Below are positions 10,015 through 19,008 of a DNA stretch of 64,000 nucleotides, in pieces. Each line of letters opens with the position of its first letter. The stretch's first letter is position 1. The notes under the pieces were generated by a model. That model saw nothing but the letters and a program-made list of their open reading frames with translations, was not told the origin of the DNA and did no database searches. Both the position numbers and the translations under genes were made by a program. The stretch is from Burkholderia oklahomensis C6786 (GTDB lineage: Bacteria > Pseudomonadota > Gammaproteobacteria > Burkholderiales > Burkholderiaceae), in NCBI RefSeq assembly GCF_000959365.1, contig NZ_CP009555.1:3782001-3846000 (forward strand), given 5' to 3'.

Positions 10015-10872
10015 TCATCCGCGCAGGACGAGCACGTTTCCGGCGAGCACGGCCGCCGCGCCGACGAGAATCCGCGCATCCAGATGCAGCCCTTCGAACA
10101 GCGCGGACAGCCCGAGCGCGACGATCGGCACCGCGGCGAGCGTATAGGCGGCCTTGCCGGGCCCGAGCCGCCGCACGAGGTCGAAGTACAGCATGAACGT
10201 CACGCACGACGCGCCGATCGCGAGATACAGCAGGCTGCCGACGTAGCGCACCGACCAGTCGGCGACGAACGGCACGTGCTGCGCGCCGGCCCAGGCGGCG
10301 CTCGTCGCGGAGCCGACGAGCGCGCCCCAGCCGAGGATCGCGACGGTCGGCAGCCCTGCCCGCTGGTTGCGCGCGCCGACGACGGTGCCCGCCGCCGTCG
10401 CGACCGCCGCGACGAGCGCCCACGCGAAGCCGGATGCGGACCCGGCCCGCACCGTGCCGAGCGACGGCCCGACGATGATGCCGACGCCCGCGATTCCGCA
10501 TGCGGCGCCCCACAGCAACGAGCGCGCGAGCGGCGTGCCGAGCAGCGCGCGGCCGAGGAGCGCGGCGAACAGCGACGACGTCGACAGCACGAGCGCGGCG
10601 AGCCCGCTCGGAATGCGCCGCGTCGCTTCGTAGAACGTGATGAACGCGAACGCGAAAAAGAGCGCGCCCTGGAGCGCGACGAACACGCGGTCCCGGCGCG
10701 GGATTCCCAGCGCTTGCCCCTTCCAGCGACCGTAGCCGAGCAGCAGCACGCCGGCGAGCGCCATGCGCATCGACACCGACCAGAGCACGGGCGTCGCGCC
10801 CGCCTGCATCGCGGTCGCGAGCGCGCCGCCGCCCCACAGCAGCGCGGTCAGGCCGAACAGGAGCGCGGTCAT
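10015..10872 (-). CDS. EamA/DMT-superfamily membrane transporter
   Basis: A 285-aa inner-membrane protein of the drug/metabolite transporter superfamily, with about ten hydrophobic segments arranged as two EamA repeats. The first runs from FGLTALLWGGGALATAM to WGAACGIAGVGIIVGPSLG, the second from SGFAWALVAAVATAAGTVVG to the C terminus. The internal family marks (ATRRIPSGLAALVLSTSSLFAALLG and LYLAIGASCVTFMLYFDLVRRLGP) are clear. The ATG at 10872 overlaps the stop of the upstream MarR gene as ATGA, so the pair is translationally coupled and the regulator probably controls this exporter. The substrate is unknown. Confidence 0.9.
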   Translation of the reverse strand: MTALLFGLTALLWGGGALATAMQAGATPVLWSVSMRMALAGVLLLGYGRWKGQALGIPRRDRVFVALQGALFFAFAFITFYEATRRIPSGLAALVLSTSSLFAALLGRALLGTPLARSLLWGAACGIAGVGIIVGPSLGTVRAGSASGFAWALVAAVATAAGTVVGARNQRAGLPTVAILGWGALVGSATSAAWAGAQHVPFVADWSVRYVGSLLYLAIGASCVTFMLYFDLVRRLGPGKAAYTLAAVPIVALGLSALFEGLHLDARILVGAAAVLAGNVLVLRG

Positions 10873-11405
10873 GACGCGCCTCGCCCGACGAGCGAGCGCC
10901 AGTCCTCGGCCTCGATCCGCGCGCTCGCGTTCTCGAGCTTGCGCAACGCCGCATCGAGCACGCGCGTTTCGTCGTCCGACAGCGTCGCGAGCAGGTTTTG
11001 CTCGATCGCAATCCCGAGCGCCGCGATTTCGTCGAACGCCGCGCGGCCTTTCGCGGTGATCGTGACGGACGCGAAGCGTCGATCGTTCTTCGCGACCGTG
11101 CGCCGCGCGAAGCCCAGCGTGACGAGCTGGCCGATGCCGCGGCTCACGGTGAACGGATCGAGCGCGCACGCGAGGCCGATCTCGGTCGCGTTCGCGCCCG
11201 CGCGATCGGCAATCACCGCCAGGATGCGCCATGCCGCCTGCGTCAGGCCGAAGCGCTCGGAATAGAACGCCTCGAGCGGGCGCGCGACCTGCGCGGCGAC
11301 GACGAACAGCCGATACGGAAGCCAGTTGCCCAGGCGCAGCGGCGCAGCGGGTTTCTGCGATTTGGGGGATTTCGGCGTTCGGGTGGCGGACGGGACGGCG
11401 GGCAT
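10869..11405 (-). CDS. MarR-family transcriptional regulator (paralogue 2)
   Basis: A 178-aa MarR-type repressor. The N terminus is short and basic; the conserved core starts LRLGNWLPYRLF and includes QAAWRILAVIADRAG, the recognition helix region LDPFTVSRGIGQLV and the wing with KNDRRFAS. It is a clear paralogue of the regulator at 6898-7437. The start at 11405 (MPAVPS) was chosen because the upstream extension of the frame would run through the palindromic operator region. The gene overlaps the EamA exporter gene by 4 bp, the usual arrangement of a MarR repressor with the efflux gene it controls. The inducer is unknown. Confidence 0.9.
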   Translation of the reverse strand: MPAVPSATRTPKSPKSQKPAAPLRLGNWLPYRLFVVAAQVARPLEAFYSERFGLTQAAWRILAVIADRAGANATEIGLACALDPFTVSRGIGQLVTLGFARRTVAKNDRRFASVTITAKGRAAFDEIAALGIAIEQNLLATLSDDETRVLDAALRKLENASARIEAEDWRSLVGRGAS

Positions 11406-11427
11406 GCTGACGGCTCCGGATCGAATG

Positions 11428-11463
11428 CTTGCATGATGCAAGTATATGGCAATCAAAATTGCC
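11428..11463 (-). promoter_or_regulatory. Two adjacent palindromes upstream of marR-exporter operon
   Basis: Two inverted repeats lie side by side in an AT-rich patch. CTTGCATGATGCAAG (11428-11442) has perfect 7-bp arms around one base. GGCAAT/ATTGCC (11448-11463) has 6-bp arms around four bases. On the - strand a TATACT -10-like hexamer (11446-11441) sits between and partly inside them, with no strong -35. The first palindrome is 23 bp upstream of the MarR start, the expected place for autorepression. The rest of the spacer, up to 11732, shows no gene. Confidence 0.6.
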
Positions 11464-11732
11464 GCAAGGTTTTTTGCGCATGCGATGCCGCGGCGGCCGC
11501 AAGGCCGTTTTCGTGTTTCGCGGAGAAGAAAAGGACAGGTGATCGGAAGGGCCGGACATCGCCTGGCAGCGCTCGTCTTCACGGGATGGGAGGGCCGGTT
11601 CGCGCCAAGCGACCGCGATCGTCGCGAGGCGGCACGACACGTCGCTCACCCCGTTCCACGCTCGCGTGCGAACCTCGAACCGCGAACCGTGAAATGGGCC
11701 GGCGTCCGGGCGCGACGCCGGACGCCGCGCAA

Positions 11733-12224
11733 TCAGTCTTTCGCCTGTCCTTGAAGCAGCTTGTCGAGCAGCTTCGCGAGCTGACGCCGCTCCGCGTCGC
11801 TCAGCGAAGACAGCACGCGCCGCTGGTTGTCGACGTGCGCGACGACCACGTCGTCGATCAGCGCGAGCCCCGCCGGCGTCAGTGCGACGAGCGTGCCGCG
11901 CCCGTCCGCCGGATTCGGGCGCCGCTCGACCCACCCCGCCTTCTCGATGCGATCGATCCGGTTCGTCATGCTGCCCGACGAAATCATCGCCGCATCATAG
12001 AGCGCCGTCGGCGTCAGCGCGTACGGCGCGCCGCTGCGGCGCAGCGTCGCGAGCACGTCGAATTCGCCCGGCTGCAGGCCGTAGCGCGCGAAGAGCGGAT
12101 TGAGCCTGTCGCGCGAGATGACGAGCGCCGCCTCCTGCAGCCTGCCGAGCACGATCATCGAGGACGCGTCGAGATCCGGGCGCTCGCGGCGCCACTGCTC
12201 GACCGCATGTGCTGCACGATCCAT
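11733..12224 (-). CDS. MarR-family transcriptional regulator
   Basis: A 163-aa MarR regulator of a different branch from the two paralogues in this window. The dimerisation helix comes first (SSMIVLGRLQEAALVISRD), then GLQPGEFDVLATLRRSG and the recognition segment ISSGSMTNRIDRIEKAGWVERR, with the wing PNPADGRGTLVALTPAG. This pattern resembles PecS/HucR-like and OhrR-like members that bind near-palindromic TATCTTGA-type sites. It is divergent from an MFS carrier gene with a 113-bp spacer, which predicts that it represses both itself and the carrier. The ligand is unknown. Confidence 0.9.
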   Translation of the reverse strand: MDRAAHAVEQWRRERPDLDASSMIVLGRLQEAALVISRDRLNPLFARYGLQPGEFDVLATLRRSGAPYALTPTALYDAAMISSGSMTNRIDRIEKAGWVERRPNPADGRGTLVALTPAGLALIDDVVVAHVDNQRRVLSSLSDAERRQLAKLLDKLLQGQAKD

Positions 12225-12245
12225 TAACCCTCCCGTCCATCCAAG

Positions 12246-12281
12246 TTATCTTGACGTAGAGATAAGCCGAATTTATCTTGA
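12246..12281. promoter_or_regulatory. Candidate MarR operator with repeated TTATCTTGA
   Basis: The divergent spacer carries TTATCTTGA twice, at 12246-12254 and 12273-12281, 27 bp apart on centre. The first copy is the left half of an inverted repeat, TTATCT...AGATAA, spanning 12246-12265. The sequence type agrees with operators known for several MarR-family repressors, and the position between the MarR gene and the MFS gene suits control of both. Confidence 0.6.
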
Positions 12282-12337
12282 TGCCGAGACAATTATACGT
12301 AAGGCACGCCGTCCGGCCGCCTGCTGATCCAATCGAT

Positions 12338-13510
12338 ATGCGCCCATTCGTTTCTCCTGCTTGGCGGCTCGCCGCCATCGTCCTCGTCGGCCTCAACCTG
12401 CGTCCGGTGCTCGCGTCGCTCGGGCCGCTCCTCGATACGATCCAGCGCGCGACCGGCTTGTCCGACAGCGCGGCGAGCCTGCTGACGACCGTGCCGATCC
12501 TGCTGATGGGCGCGGGCGCGCTGAGCGCGCCATGGCTCGCGCGGCGCGCCGGCGTGCGCGCGGGCGTGTGGCTCGGCGTCGCGCTGATCGGGCTCGCGTG
12601 CGCGGCGCGCGCCGCGGCGAGCACGCCCGCCGTGCTGCTTGCTTCCGCGCTCTGCGCGGGGCTCGGCATCGCGGCCGTGCAGGCGCTCCTGCCCGCCTTC
12701 ATCAAGGCCGAATTCGCCGCGCGCGCGGGCAGCGTGATGGGCTTCTATTCGACGTCGATCATGGGCGGCGCCGTATTCGCGAGCGTCGCGACGCCATTTG
12801 CCGCGCACGCGATCGGCTGGACGCTCGCGCTCGCCGGCTGGGCGTTGCCCGCCGTCGCGGCCGCGATGCTGTGGCCGCCCGCCACGCGCGCGGCGGCCCG
12901 CGACGCGCATGCGCGCCCGGCCGCGCGGCGCACGCACGGCGCGCGCGCCTGGCTGCTCGCCGCTTTCTTCGGCCTCGGCACGGGCGCCTACACGCTCGTG
13001 CTTGCGTGGCTGCCGCCCTATTACGTGTCGCTCGGCTGGTCGCCCGAAGCGGCGGGCGGCCTGCTCGGCGGCGTGACGCTCGCCGAGGTCGTCGCGGGGC
13101 TCACCGTGTCGACGTTCATCGATCGCCTGCCGGATCGCCGCCCCGCGCTCTTCGCCGCGATCGCGTCGCTGTTCGCCGGCTTGATTGCGCTGATCGCGGC
13201 GCCGCTCGATTTCGCATTGCCCGCGTCGCTGCTGATCGGCCTCGGCATCGGCGCACTGTTCCCGCTGCCGCTGATCGTCGCGCTCGATCACGCGCCGAGC
13301 GCGGCCGAGGCCGGCGCGCTCGCCGGATTCGTCCAGGGAATCGGCTACCTGATCGCGGGCCTCTTCCCGTTCGTCGCGGGCGTGATCCGGCAGAACGTCG
13401 CCGATCTGTCGCCGGCGTGGGGCTTCATGGCCGCCGTGTGCGCCGTGATGGCAGCGATGGCCGCGCGCTTCGCGCCGCTGCGGCTCGCCGTCGCGCGAAG
13501 CGGCGCGTGA
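12338..13510 (+). CDS. MFS transporter, CynX/NimT family
   Basis: A 390-aa inner-membrane carrier with about twelve transmembrane segments. The N terminus (LAAIVLVGLNLRPVLASLGPLL) is the hallmark of the CynX/NimT branch of the major facilitator superfamily, which includes cyanate and 2-nitroimidazole transporters. Other family marks include GLGIAAVQALLPAFIKAEF and a central loop rich in Arg/Ala around residue 190. The start at 12338 (MRPFVSPAW) removes a non-conserved upstream extension. Repression by the divergent MarR protein is likely. The real substrate is not known; relatives act as exporters of small toxic compounds. Confidence 0.88.
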   Translation: MRPFVSPAWRLAAIVLVGLNLRPVLASLGPLLDTIQRATGLSDSAASLLTTVPILLMGAGALSAPWLARRAGVRAGVWLGVALIGLACAARAAASTPAVLLASALCAGLGIAAVQALLPAFIKAEFAARAGSVMGFYSTSIMGGAVFASVATPFAAHAIGWTLALAGWALPAVAAAMLWPPATRAAARDAHARPAARRTHGARAWLLAAFFGLGTGAYTLVLAWLPPYYVSLGWSPEAAGGLLGGVTLAEVVAGLTVSTFIDRLPDRRPALFAAIASLFAGLIALIAAPLDFALPASLLIGLGIGALFPLPLIVALDHAPSAAEAGALAGFVQGIGYLIAGLFPFVAGVIRQNVADLSPAWGFMAAVCAVMAAMAARFAPLRLAVARSGA

Positions 13511-14126
13511 TTTGATTTGCGTGCTTCGCGAGACGCGGTGCGTATGCCGTGCGTTTTCCGGCGTCTCGCGTCAAATCGTCAAGTCGTCCATGTCCGTCAT
13601 GCTTGTCGCGTCGCCGGCGACGGCCGCAGTGGCGGCGGTCGGATCGAGGCCGCCGTGGCGGCACGATTTCGGCGGGATCCGGCGATTCGATTCGCCGACG
13701 CGGCGACCAGCACGCGATTGCCGGCTCGACTGCCGGCGCGGGGCACTGCGCCGCTTCGGGCGCAACGACGCGTGCGTCACGACTCGCATCCCGCTTCGCC
13801 GGCGCAATCATCGACCGCGAATGGCGCCCGTTCCTCGCTTCCGTGAGCTACGCTGCATGACATGGATCGGCGCGGACATGTCGCGTCAGAAGGCAGGTTC
13901 TCGCGTCGCCGGATCGCGCGCCGACGATCGCATGCGATGCGCGATCCCGGGATCCGCCGCGCAGCGTGCGCTTTCCTTCACGCGCCGAATTTCGCGAGCC
14001 GACCTCGGCGCATTGGCGCGTCGCCGGTGCGCGCCGCTCCAGATCCGATCCGGAACTCGTTCCGAGCGTCACGGTCCCTATTGAACTTCATGCCCCTATC
14101 GAACCGATCCGGCCAAGGAAATTCCC
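13511..14126. other. 616-bp interval without recognisable gene
   Basis: This stretch follows the MFS gene and precedes a secreted glycoside hydrolase. Open frames exist on both strands, but they are Arg/Ser-rich, lack Shine-Dalgarno sequences and overlap one another, as expected of GC-rich non-coding DNA. The AAGGA at about 14115 belongs to the next gene. No RNA gene, repeat or terminator could be identified with confidence. Confidence 0.5.
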
Positions 14127-15692
14127 ATGATGTCGACTCGACTCCGTCATCTCGTCGCGACCGCGCTCGTGCTGTCCGCCGGTGCGTTCGCCGCGCCTGC
14201 CGGCGCGGCGTCCGACGTCGCGTGCCGGCCGGACGAGACGATGCCGAAGCGGCAGTTCCGCGGCACGTGGATTGCGTCGGTGATCAACATCGACTGGCCG
14301 TCCCGCCCGGGCCTCGCCGTCGCCGATCAGCAGGCCGAGCTGCGCGCCTGGCTCGACGACGCGGTCCGCATGAACCGCAACGCGGTGATCCTGCAGATCC
14401 GTCCGACCGCGGACGCGTTCTGGCCGTCGCCGTTCGAGCCGTGGTCGAAGTATCTGACGGGCACGCAGGGTGGCGATCCGGGCTACGATCCGCTCGCGTT
14501 CGCCGTGGCCGAAGCGCATCGGCGCAATCTCGAGCTGCATGCGTGGTTCAATCCATATCGCATCGCGATGGACGGGCGCATCGACGCGCTCGTTCCCACG
14601 CACCCGGCCCGCCAGCATCCGGACTGGGTCGTCCGCTACGGCGGCAAGCTGTACTACAACCCGGGCGTCCCGGCCGTGCGCGCGTTCGTCGTCGACGCGA
14701 TCATGGATGCGGTCGGCCGCTACGATGTCGACGGCGTTCATCTCGACGACTACTTCTATCCGTATCCGGTCAAGGGCGAGACGTTCGACGATGCGTCGGC
14801 TTACGCGCAATACGGCGCCGGCTTTCCGACGCTCGCCGACTGGCGCCGCGACAACGTCGACCGCCTCGTCGAGACGCTCGCGCGGCGCATCAAGGCCGCG
14901 AAGCCGTGGGTGAAATTCGGGATCTCGCCGTTCGCGGTCTGGCGCAATGCGGCGACCGATCCGGAGGGCTCGCCGACCTCGGCCGCCGTGCAGACCTACG
15001 ACGACCTGTACGCGGACACGCGCCGATGGCTGCGCGAGCGCTGGATCGATTACGTCGTCCCGCAGGTGTATTGGGCGCAAGGCTTCGCGCCCGCCGATTA
15101 CGACAAGGTCGTGTCGTGGTGGGCGAACGAGGCGCGCGGCGGCGACGTGCACCTGTACATCGGGCAGGCGGCGTACAAGGTCGGCACGTCGAATCAATCG
15201 CCGGGCTGGTCGGAGCCCGCCGAATTGAGCAACCACCTGGCGTTCAATCGCACCGTCCCCGAGGTGAAGGGCGACATCTACTTTTCCGCGAAGGACGTGC
15301 GCGCGGACCGTCTCGGCGCGACGACGCTCGTCAATCGCACGTGGTATTCGCGTCCCGCGCTCGTGCCGGCGATGCGCGCGATCGACGCGTCTTCGCCGCC
15401 GCCCGCGAAGGATCTTCGCGCGGAGCGGACGCCGGACGGCGTGCGGCTCCGATGGACGCCGCGTTCGAACGGCGCGACGTCGTACGCGATCTATCGCCAC
15501 GAGCCGGGTCGGCACGACATGTGCGCCGACCACGACGCGCGCCATTTGCTGGCGACGGTTCGGGGAACCGAATATGTCGACATCACCGCGCGCGCCGATC
15601 GCGAATACCGTTACGCGGTCACCGCGCTCGATCGTCTGTGGAACGAAAGCGAGCCGATCGACATCGTCACGCCGGCCGCGGCGGCGCACTGA
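14127..15692 (+). CDS. Secreted GHL10-type (YngK-like) glycoside hydrolase
   Basis: A 521-aa secreted protein. A signal peptide of about 27 residues (cleavage near AGAASD) is followed by the GHL10/DUF187 TIM-barrel domain: FRGTWIASVINIDWPS near residue 45, ILQIRPTADAFW near residue 90, HAWFNPYRI near residue 135, the active-site-like DGVHLDDYFYPYP near residue 205 and GISPFAVWRN near residue 265. The C-terminal 90 residues look like a fibronectin type III module (VRLRWTPRSNGATSYAIYRH). An AAGGA precedes the ATG pair at 14127/14130. YngK-like proteins are thought to act on glycans, possibly peptidoglycan-derived; the substrate here is unknown. It stands alone. Confidence 0.88.
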   Translation: MMSTRLRHLVATALVLSAGAFAAPAGAASDVACRPDETMPKRQFRGTWIASVINIDWPSRPGLAVADQQAELRAWLDDAVRMNRNAVILQIRPTADAFWPSPFEPWSKYLTGTQGGDPGYDPLAFAVAEAHRRNLELHAWFNPYRIAMDGRIDALVPTHPARQHPDWVVRYGGKLYYNPGVPAVRAFVVDAIMDAVGRYDVDGVHLDDYFYPYPVKGETFDDASAYAQYGAGFPTLADWRRDNVDRLVETLARRIKAAKPWVKFGISPFAVWRNAATDPEGSPTSAAVQTYDDLYADTRRWLRERWIDYVVPQVYWAQGFAPADYDKVVSWWANEARGGDVHLYIGQAAYKVGTSNQSPGWSEPAELSNHLAFNRTVPEVKGDIYFSAKDVRADRLGATTLVNRTWYSRPALVPAMRAIDASSPPPAKDLRAERTPDGVRLRWTPRSNGATSYAIYRHEPGRHDMCADHDARHLLATVRGTEYVDITARADREYRYAVTALDRLWNESEPIDIVTPAAAAH

Positions 15693-15823
15693 CGCGACCG
15701 CTCGGACGCGCCGACAACGAAGCGCCGCGCAGACGGTCGCAAACGGCCCGACGCATCGGCGCCGGAAGCGGCGTGCGGCGTCGGAGGCCGGCGGCACGGT
15801 TCGACAAAAGGCGCCGCGAATCG

Positions 15824-15867
15824 CCCCGCTCCGCCGACGCCCCGCTCCGCCGACGCCCCGTCCGCCG
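15824..15867. repeat. 16-bp tandem repeat in the GH-cobM spacer
   Basis: The unit CCCCGCTCCGCCGACG occurs twice exactly (15824-15839 and 15840-15855) and a third time shortened by loss of bases (15856-15867). It lies in the 319-bp convergent spacer 15693-16011, which otherwise shows no gene. Such short arrays vary in copy number in this genus. Confidence 0.8.
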
Positions 15868-16011
15868 GGCCTTGAACGTCGCACACCGACATCGACGCGC
15901 GCGCCGGCGCATGCACGCCGCTGGAGAAACACTCGATCCCTTCGCGTTCGCACGCGTCCCCGACGCGCCCGCATCGACGCATGCGCCGGCACGCGCCGCC
16001 CGAAGCGGCCG

Positions 16012-16737
16012 TCAACCCTTCGCGTAGAGCGTCGACTCGTCGAAGCCCTTTGCGTCGAGCACGCGCCCGATCAGGATCAGTGCGGTGCGCTCGATCGGCG
16101 TGCCGGCGACCTTGTCGACGATATCGGCGAGCGTGCCCGTCACGCGCGCCTCGTCGGGCCAGCTCGCGCGGTAGATCACCGCGATCGGGCAGTCGGTGCC
16201 GTAATGCGGCAGCACATCGGCGACGATCCGCGCGAGATGCCGCACGCCGAGATGGATCGCGAGCGTCGCGCGGTGCGCGGCGAGGCTCGTCAGCGTCTCG
16301 CCTTCGGGCATCGTCGTCTTGCCCGCGTAGCGCGTGAGGATCACGGTCTGCGCGACGCCCGGCAGCGTCAGCTCGACGCCGAGCGCCGCCGCGCACGCGG
16401 CCGTCGCGGTCACGCCGGGCACGATCTCGTAAGGAATCCCGAGCGCGGCGAGCCGGCGGATCTGCTCGCCGATCGCGCCGTACAGCGACGGGTCGCCGGA
16501 ATGCACGCGCGCGACGTCCTGCCCTTTCGCGTGCGCCTGCGCGAGCAGCGCGACGATCGCGTCGAGATCGAGCTCCGCCGTGTTCACCACCTGTTCGGCG
16601 CGATGGCCGTCGAGCACCGCGGCCGGCACGAGCGAGCCCGCGTACAGGATCACCGGGCAATTGCGCACGAGGCGCTGGCCCTTCACCGTGATCAGCTCGG
16701 GGTCGCCCGGACCCGCGCCGATGAAGTACACCGTCAT
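16012..16737 (-). CDS. cobM: Precorrin-4 C11-methyltransferase
   Basis: CobM adds the C11 methyl group to precorrin-4, giving precorrin-5, with SAM as donor. The 241-aa product has the corrin tetrapyrrole-methylase fold: VYFIGAGPGDPELITVKGQRL at the N terminus, the HSGDPSLYGAIGEQ loop near residue 100 and VPGVTATAACAAALG near residue 127. Length and motifs match CobM/CbiF rather than CobJ or CobI. It is transcribed towards the GHL10 gene and separated from cobK by a 436-bp repeat-bearing spacer, so it may have its own promoter. No riboswitch is visible directly upstream. Confidence 0.94.
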   Translation of the reverse strand: MTVYFIGAGPGDPELITVKGQRLVRNCPVILYAGSLVPAAVLDGHRAEQVVNTAELDLDAIVALLAQAHAKGQDVARVHSGDPSLYGAIGEQIRRLAALGIPYEIVPGVTATAACAAALGVELTLPGVAQTVILTRYAGKTTMPEGETLTSLAAHRATLAIHLGVRHLARIVADVLPHYGTDCPIAVIYRASWPDEARVTGTLADIVDKVAGTPIERTALILIGRVLDAKGFDESTLYAKG

Positions 16738-16938
16738 TCAATGCTCCGTCATTCGATGATTCGTTTCGAGGATGCGATGGGCGCGCCGCGCATCATGCGC
16801 CGCGCGCCGTGCGTATCGGCGGGCGCATTGCTTCGGCGAAGCGGACATTCGCGTTCGCCGGGTGCCGCGGCCATTGCCCGTATCGCGACCCGCGCGCTGC
16901 GCGGCGGTTCGTGCGCCGGATCGTCCGCGTGCAGTCGC

Positions 16939-17165
16939 CGTCCCGGCGTCGCGCGCCGACGCAATCGCGCTGAGCACGCCGCTCGTCGCAGCGCGTGAAA
17001 TGCACGCGGCGCATGGCCGTTCGCGTTCGATCATCGTCCCGGCGTCTCGCTTCGATGCAACTGCACCGAATACGCCGCTCGTCGCAACGCGAGAAATCCG
17101 CACGGTGCACGGCCCTTCCCGGTCGGCGCGTCGCGCCGATCTCTCGCTCGAAAGCAAATGCACAC
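16939..17165. repeat. 96-bp imperfect direct repeat between cobM and cobK
   Basis: Two tandem copies with 96-bp period (16939-17034 and 17035-17130) share about 80% of bases over their first 81 positions, counted by eye; both begin CGTCCCGGCGTC and contain the identical ACGCCGCTCGTCGCA. A third, more degenerate and incomplete copy starts near 17129 and ends close to the cobK stop. The period is a multiple of three, and a - strand frame reads through both copies, but it has no ribosome site or resemblance to a known protein. The rest of the 16738-17173 spacer shows no gene. Confidence 0.75.
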
Positions 17166-17173
17166 GCGGTTCA

Positions 17174-17917
17174 TCACGACGCGCGAAACGCACGAAACGC
17201 GCGCAGCGCGTCGGCGAGCGCGGCCGTGTCGCCGAATTCGCGATCCGCATCGGGCAGCGCCGGCCGCTCGACCATCACGACCGGAACACTCCGCTCGCGC
17301 GCGACGTCGAGCTTCGCTTCCGTCGCCGCGCCGCCGCTGTTCTTGCTGACGACGACGTCGATCCCGGCAGTCGCGAAGAGCGCGCGCTCGCCGTCGACCG
17401 TAAACGGCCCGCGTGCGGCGAGCACGTGCGCGCGCGCGTTGCCCGGATGCGCGTCGAGGCAGCGCACGATCCAGTGCTGATGCGGCGGGATGTCGTCGAG
17501 ATGCGCGAGCGGCTCGCGCCCGAGCGTGAAAAGCGGCCGCGCGAACGGCGCGATCGCGGCGGCGACGCCGTCCCAATCGGCGACGCCGCGCCAGTCGTCG
17601 CCCGGCTGCGGCCGCCATGGCGCGCGGCGCAGCGCCCAGTGCCGGACGCCGGCCGCGCGGCACGCGGCGGCCGCGTTCGCGCTGATCCGCGCGGCGAACG
17701 GATGCGTCGCGTCGACGACGAGCGCGATCGCGTGCTCGCGCAGATAGCGCGCGAGCCCGTCGGCGCCGCCGAAGCCGCCGACGCGCACGCCGCATGCGAG
17801 ATCGTCCGGCACCTTGCCGAGGCCGGCGAGGCTGTATACGTCGCTCGGCGCGAGCGTGCGCGCGACGCGCAGCGCGTCGCCCGTGCCGCCGAGCAGCAGC
17901 ACGCGGCGCGCGCTCAT
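17174..17917 (-). CDS. cobK: Precorrin-6A reductase
   Basis: CobK reduces precorrin-6A to dihydroprecorrin-6 with NADPH. The 247-aa product starts [16 protein letters not shown], the nucleotide-binding motif of the CbiJ/CobK family, and has the conserved [16 protein letters not shown] near residue 65 and [18 protein letters not shown] near residue 205. The ATG at 17917 overlaps the cbiD stop as ATGA, so cobL-cbiD-cobK are translated as a coupled unit on this strand. The length is normal. No frameshift or missing motif was noticed. Confidence 0.93.
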   Translation of the reverse strand: MSARRVLLLGGTGDALRVARTLAPSDVYSLAGLGKVPDDLACGVRVGGFGGADGLARYLREHAIALVVDATHPFAARISANAAAACRAAGVRHWALRRAPWRPQPGDDWRGVADWDGVAAAIAPFARPLFTLGREPLAHLDDIPPHQHWIVRCLDAHPGNARAHVLAARGPFTVDGERALFATAGIDVVVSKNSGGAATEAKLDVARERSVPVVMVERPALPDADREFGDTAALADALRAFRAFRAS

Positions 17918-19008
17918 GGCGCGACGCCGACGATGCGGCCCTCGCGGTCGATCGCGAGCGCCTCGACTTCGACCCCGTCGGGCACGATGTCGCGCGCGAC
18001 GCGACGCACGTGCGCGCAGACGACGTCGCCGAGCGGCACGTGGTGCGCGAGCGCGAGCGCCAACGCCTGCTGGCTCGTGTTCGCCGCGCGGATCTCGTGC
18101 CGCAGCACGGCGCTCGCGCCGGCTTCGCCCGCCCACTCGGCGAGCAGCGGCAAGTCGATGCTCGAATGGCGGCTGTGCAGATCGAGGTGGCCCGCCGCAA
18201 GCTTGCTCAGCTTGCCGAAGCCGCCGCACAGCGTGAGCCGCTCGACGGGCGCGCGGCGCAGGTACTTGAGCACCGCGCCCGCGAAATCGCCCATTTCGAT
18301 CAGCGCGATGTCGGGGAGGCCGTAGCGCGCGCGCACCGCGTCCTCGCTCGCGTTGCCGGTGCACGCGGCGATGTGCCGCACGCCGTTCGCCCGCGCGACG
18401 TCGATCCCCTGATGAATCGACGCGATGTACGCGGAGCACGAGAACGGCCGCACGATGCCCGTCGTGCCGAGGATCGACAATCCGCCGACGATCCCGAGAC
18501 GCGGATTCATCGTCTTCAACGCGAGCGCTGCGCCGCCTTCCACGCCGATCTCGACGTCGAAGCCGCCCGCGTAGCCATGCTCGGCCGCGAGCGCGACGAG
18601 GTGCTCGGTCATCATCCGGCGCGGCACCGGGTTGATCGCCGGCTCGCCGACCGGGATCGTGAGCCCCGCCCGCGTGACCGTGCCGACGCCCGGCCCCGCG
18701 CGAAAACGCACGCCAGGCTCGTGGACGAGCTGCACGCGCGCGAACACGAGCGCGCCGTGCGTGACGTCGGGATCATCGCCCGCGTCCTTGATCGTGCCCG
18801 CCTCGGCACCGCCGTCGTCGGTCGCGCGGCAGAACTCGAGCCGCATCGCGACGTGCTGCCCCTTCGGCAGCACGATCTCGACCATGTCGCTCGCGTGCCC
18901 GCTCAACAGCAGGCGCGCGGCCGCGAGCGACGTCGCGGTCGCGCAGCTGCCCGTCGTGTAGCCGAAGCGCAGCGGCGCCCGCTGCTCGGGCGTTTCGTCG
19001 CGCATCAT
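17914..19008 (-). CDS. cbiD: Cobalt-precorrin-5B C1-methyltransferase
   Basis: CbiD methylates C1 of the corrin ring, the step performed by CobF in other aerobic producers. The 364-aa product has the unmistakable family start [22 protein letters not shown], the [28 protein letters not shown] region near residue 105 and [19 protein letters not shown] near residue 265. It overlaps both neighbours by 4 bp (cobL upstream, cobK downstream). In this oxygen-dependent (CobG) gene set, an anaerobic-type CbiD replaces CobF, the same mixture as in Pseudomonas. No cobF candidate was seen in the window. Confidence 0.95.
   Translation of the reverse strand: MMRDETPEQRAPLRFGYTTGSCATATSLAAARLLLSGHASDMVEIVLPKGQHVAMRLEFCRATDDGGAEAGTIKDAGDDPDVTHGALVFARVQLVHEPGVRFRAGPGVGTVTRAGLTIPVGEPAINPVPRRMMTEHLVALAAEHGYAGGFDVEIGVEGGAALALKTMNPRLGIVGGLSILGTTGIVRPFSCSAYIASIHQGIDVARANGVRHIAACTGNASEDAVRARYGLPDIALIEMGDFAGAVLKYLRRAPVERLTLCGGFGKLSKLAAGHLDLHSRHSSIDLPLLAEWAGEAGASAVLRHEIRAANTSQQALALALAHHVPLGDVVCAHVRRVARDIVPDGVEVEALAIDREGRIVGVAP

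Noticed and set aside
13512..14084. A 190-codon + strand frame in the gap before the GHL10 gene
   Set aside because: Arg/Ser-rich, with competing frames on both strands, no ribosome site and no family resemblance.
16738..17250. A 170-codon - strand frame over the 96-bp repeat, upstream of cobM
   Set aside because: It overlaps the end of cobK, lacks a Shine-Dalgarno and has only low-complexity Arg/Ala content. The repeat is better recorded as a DNA feature.
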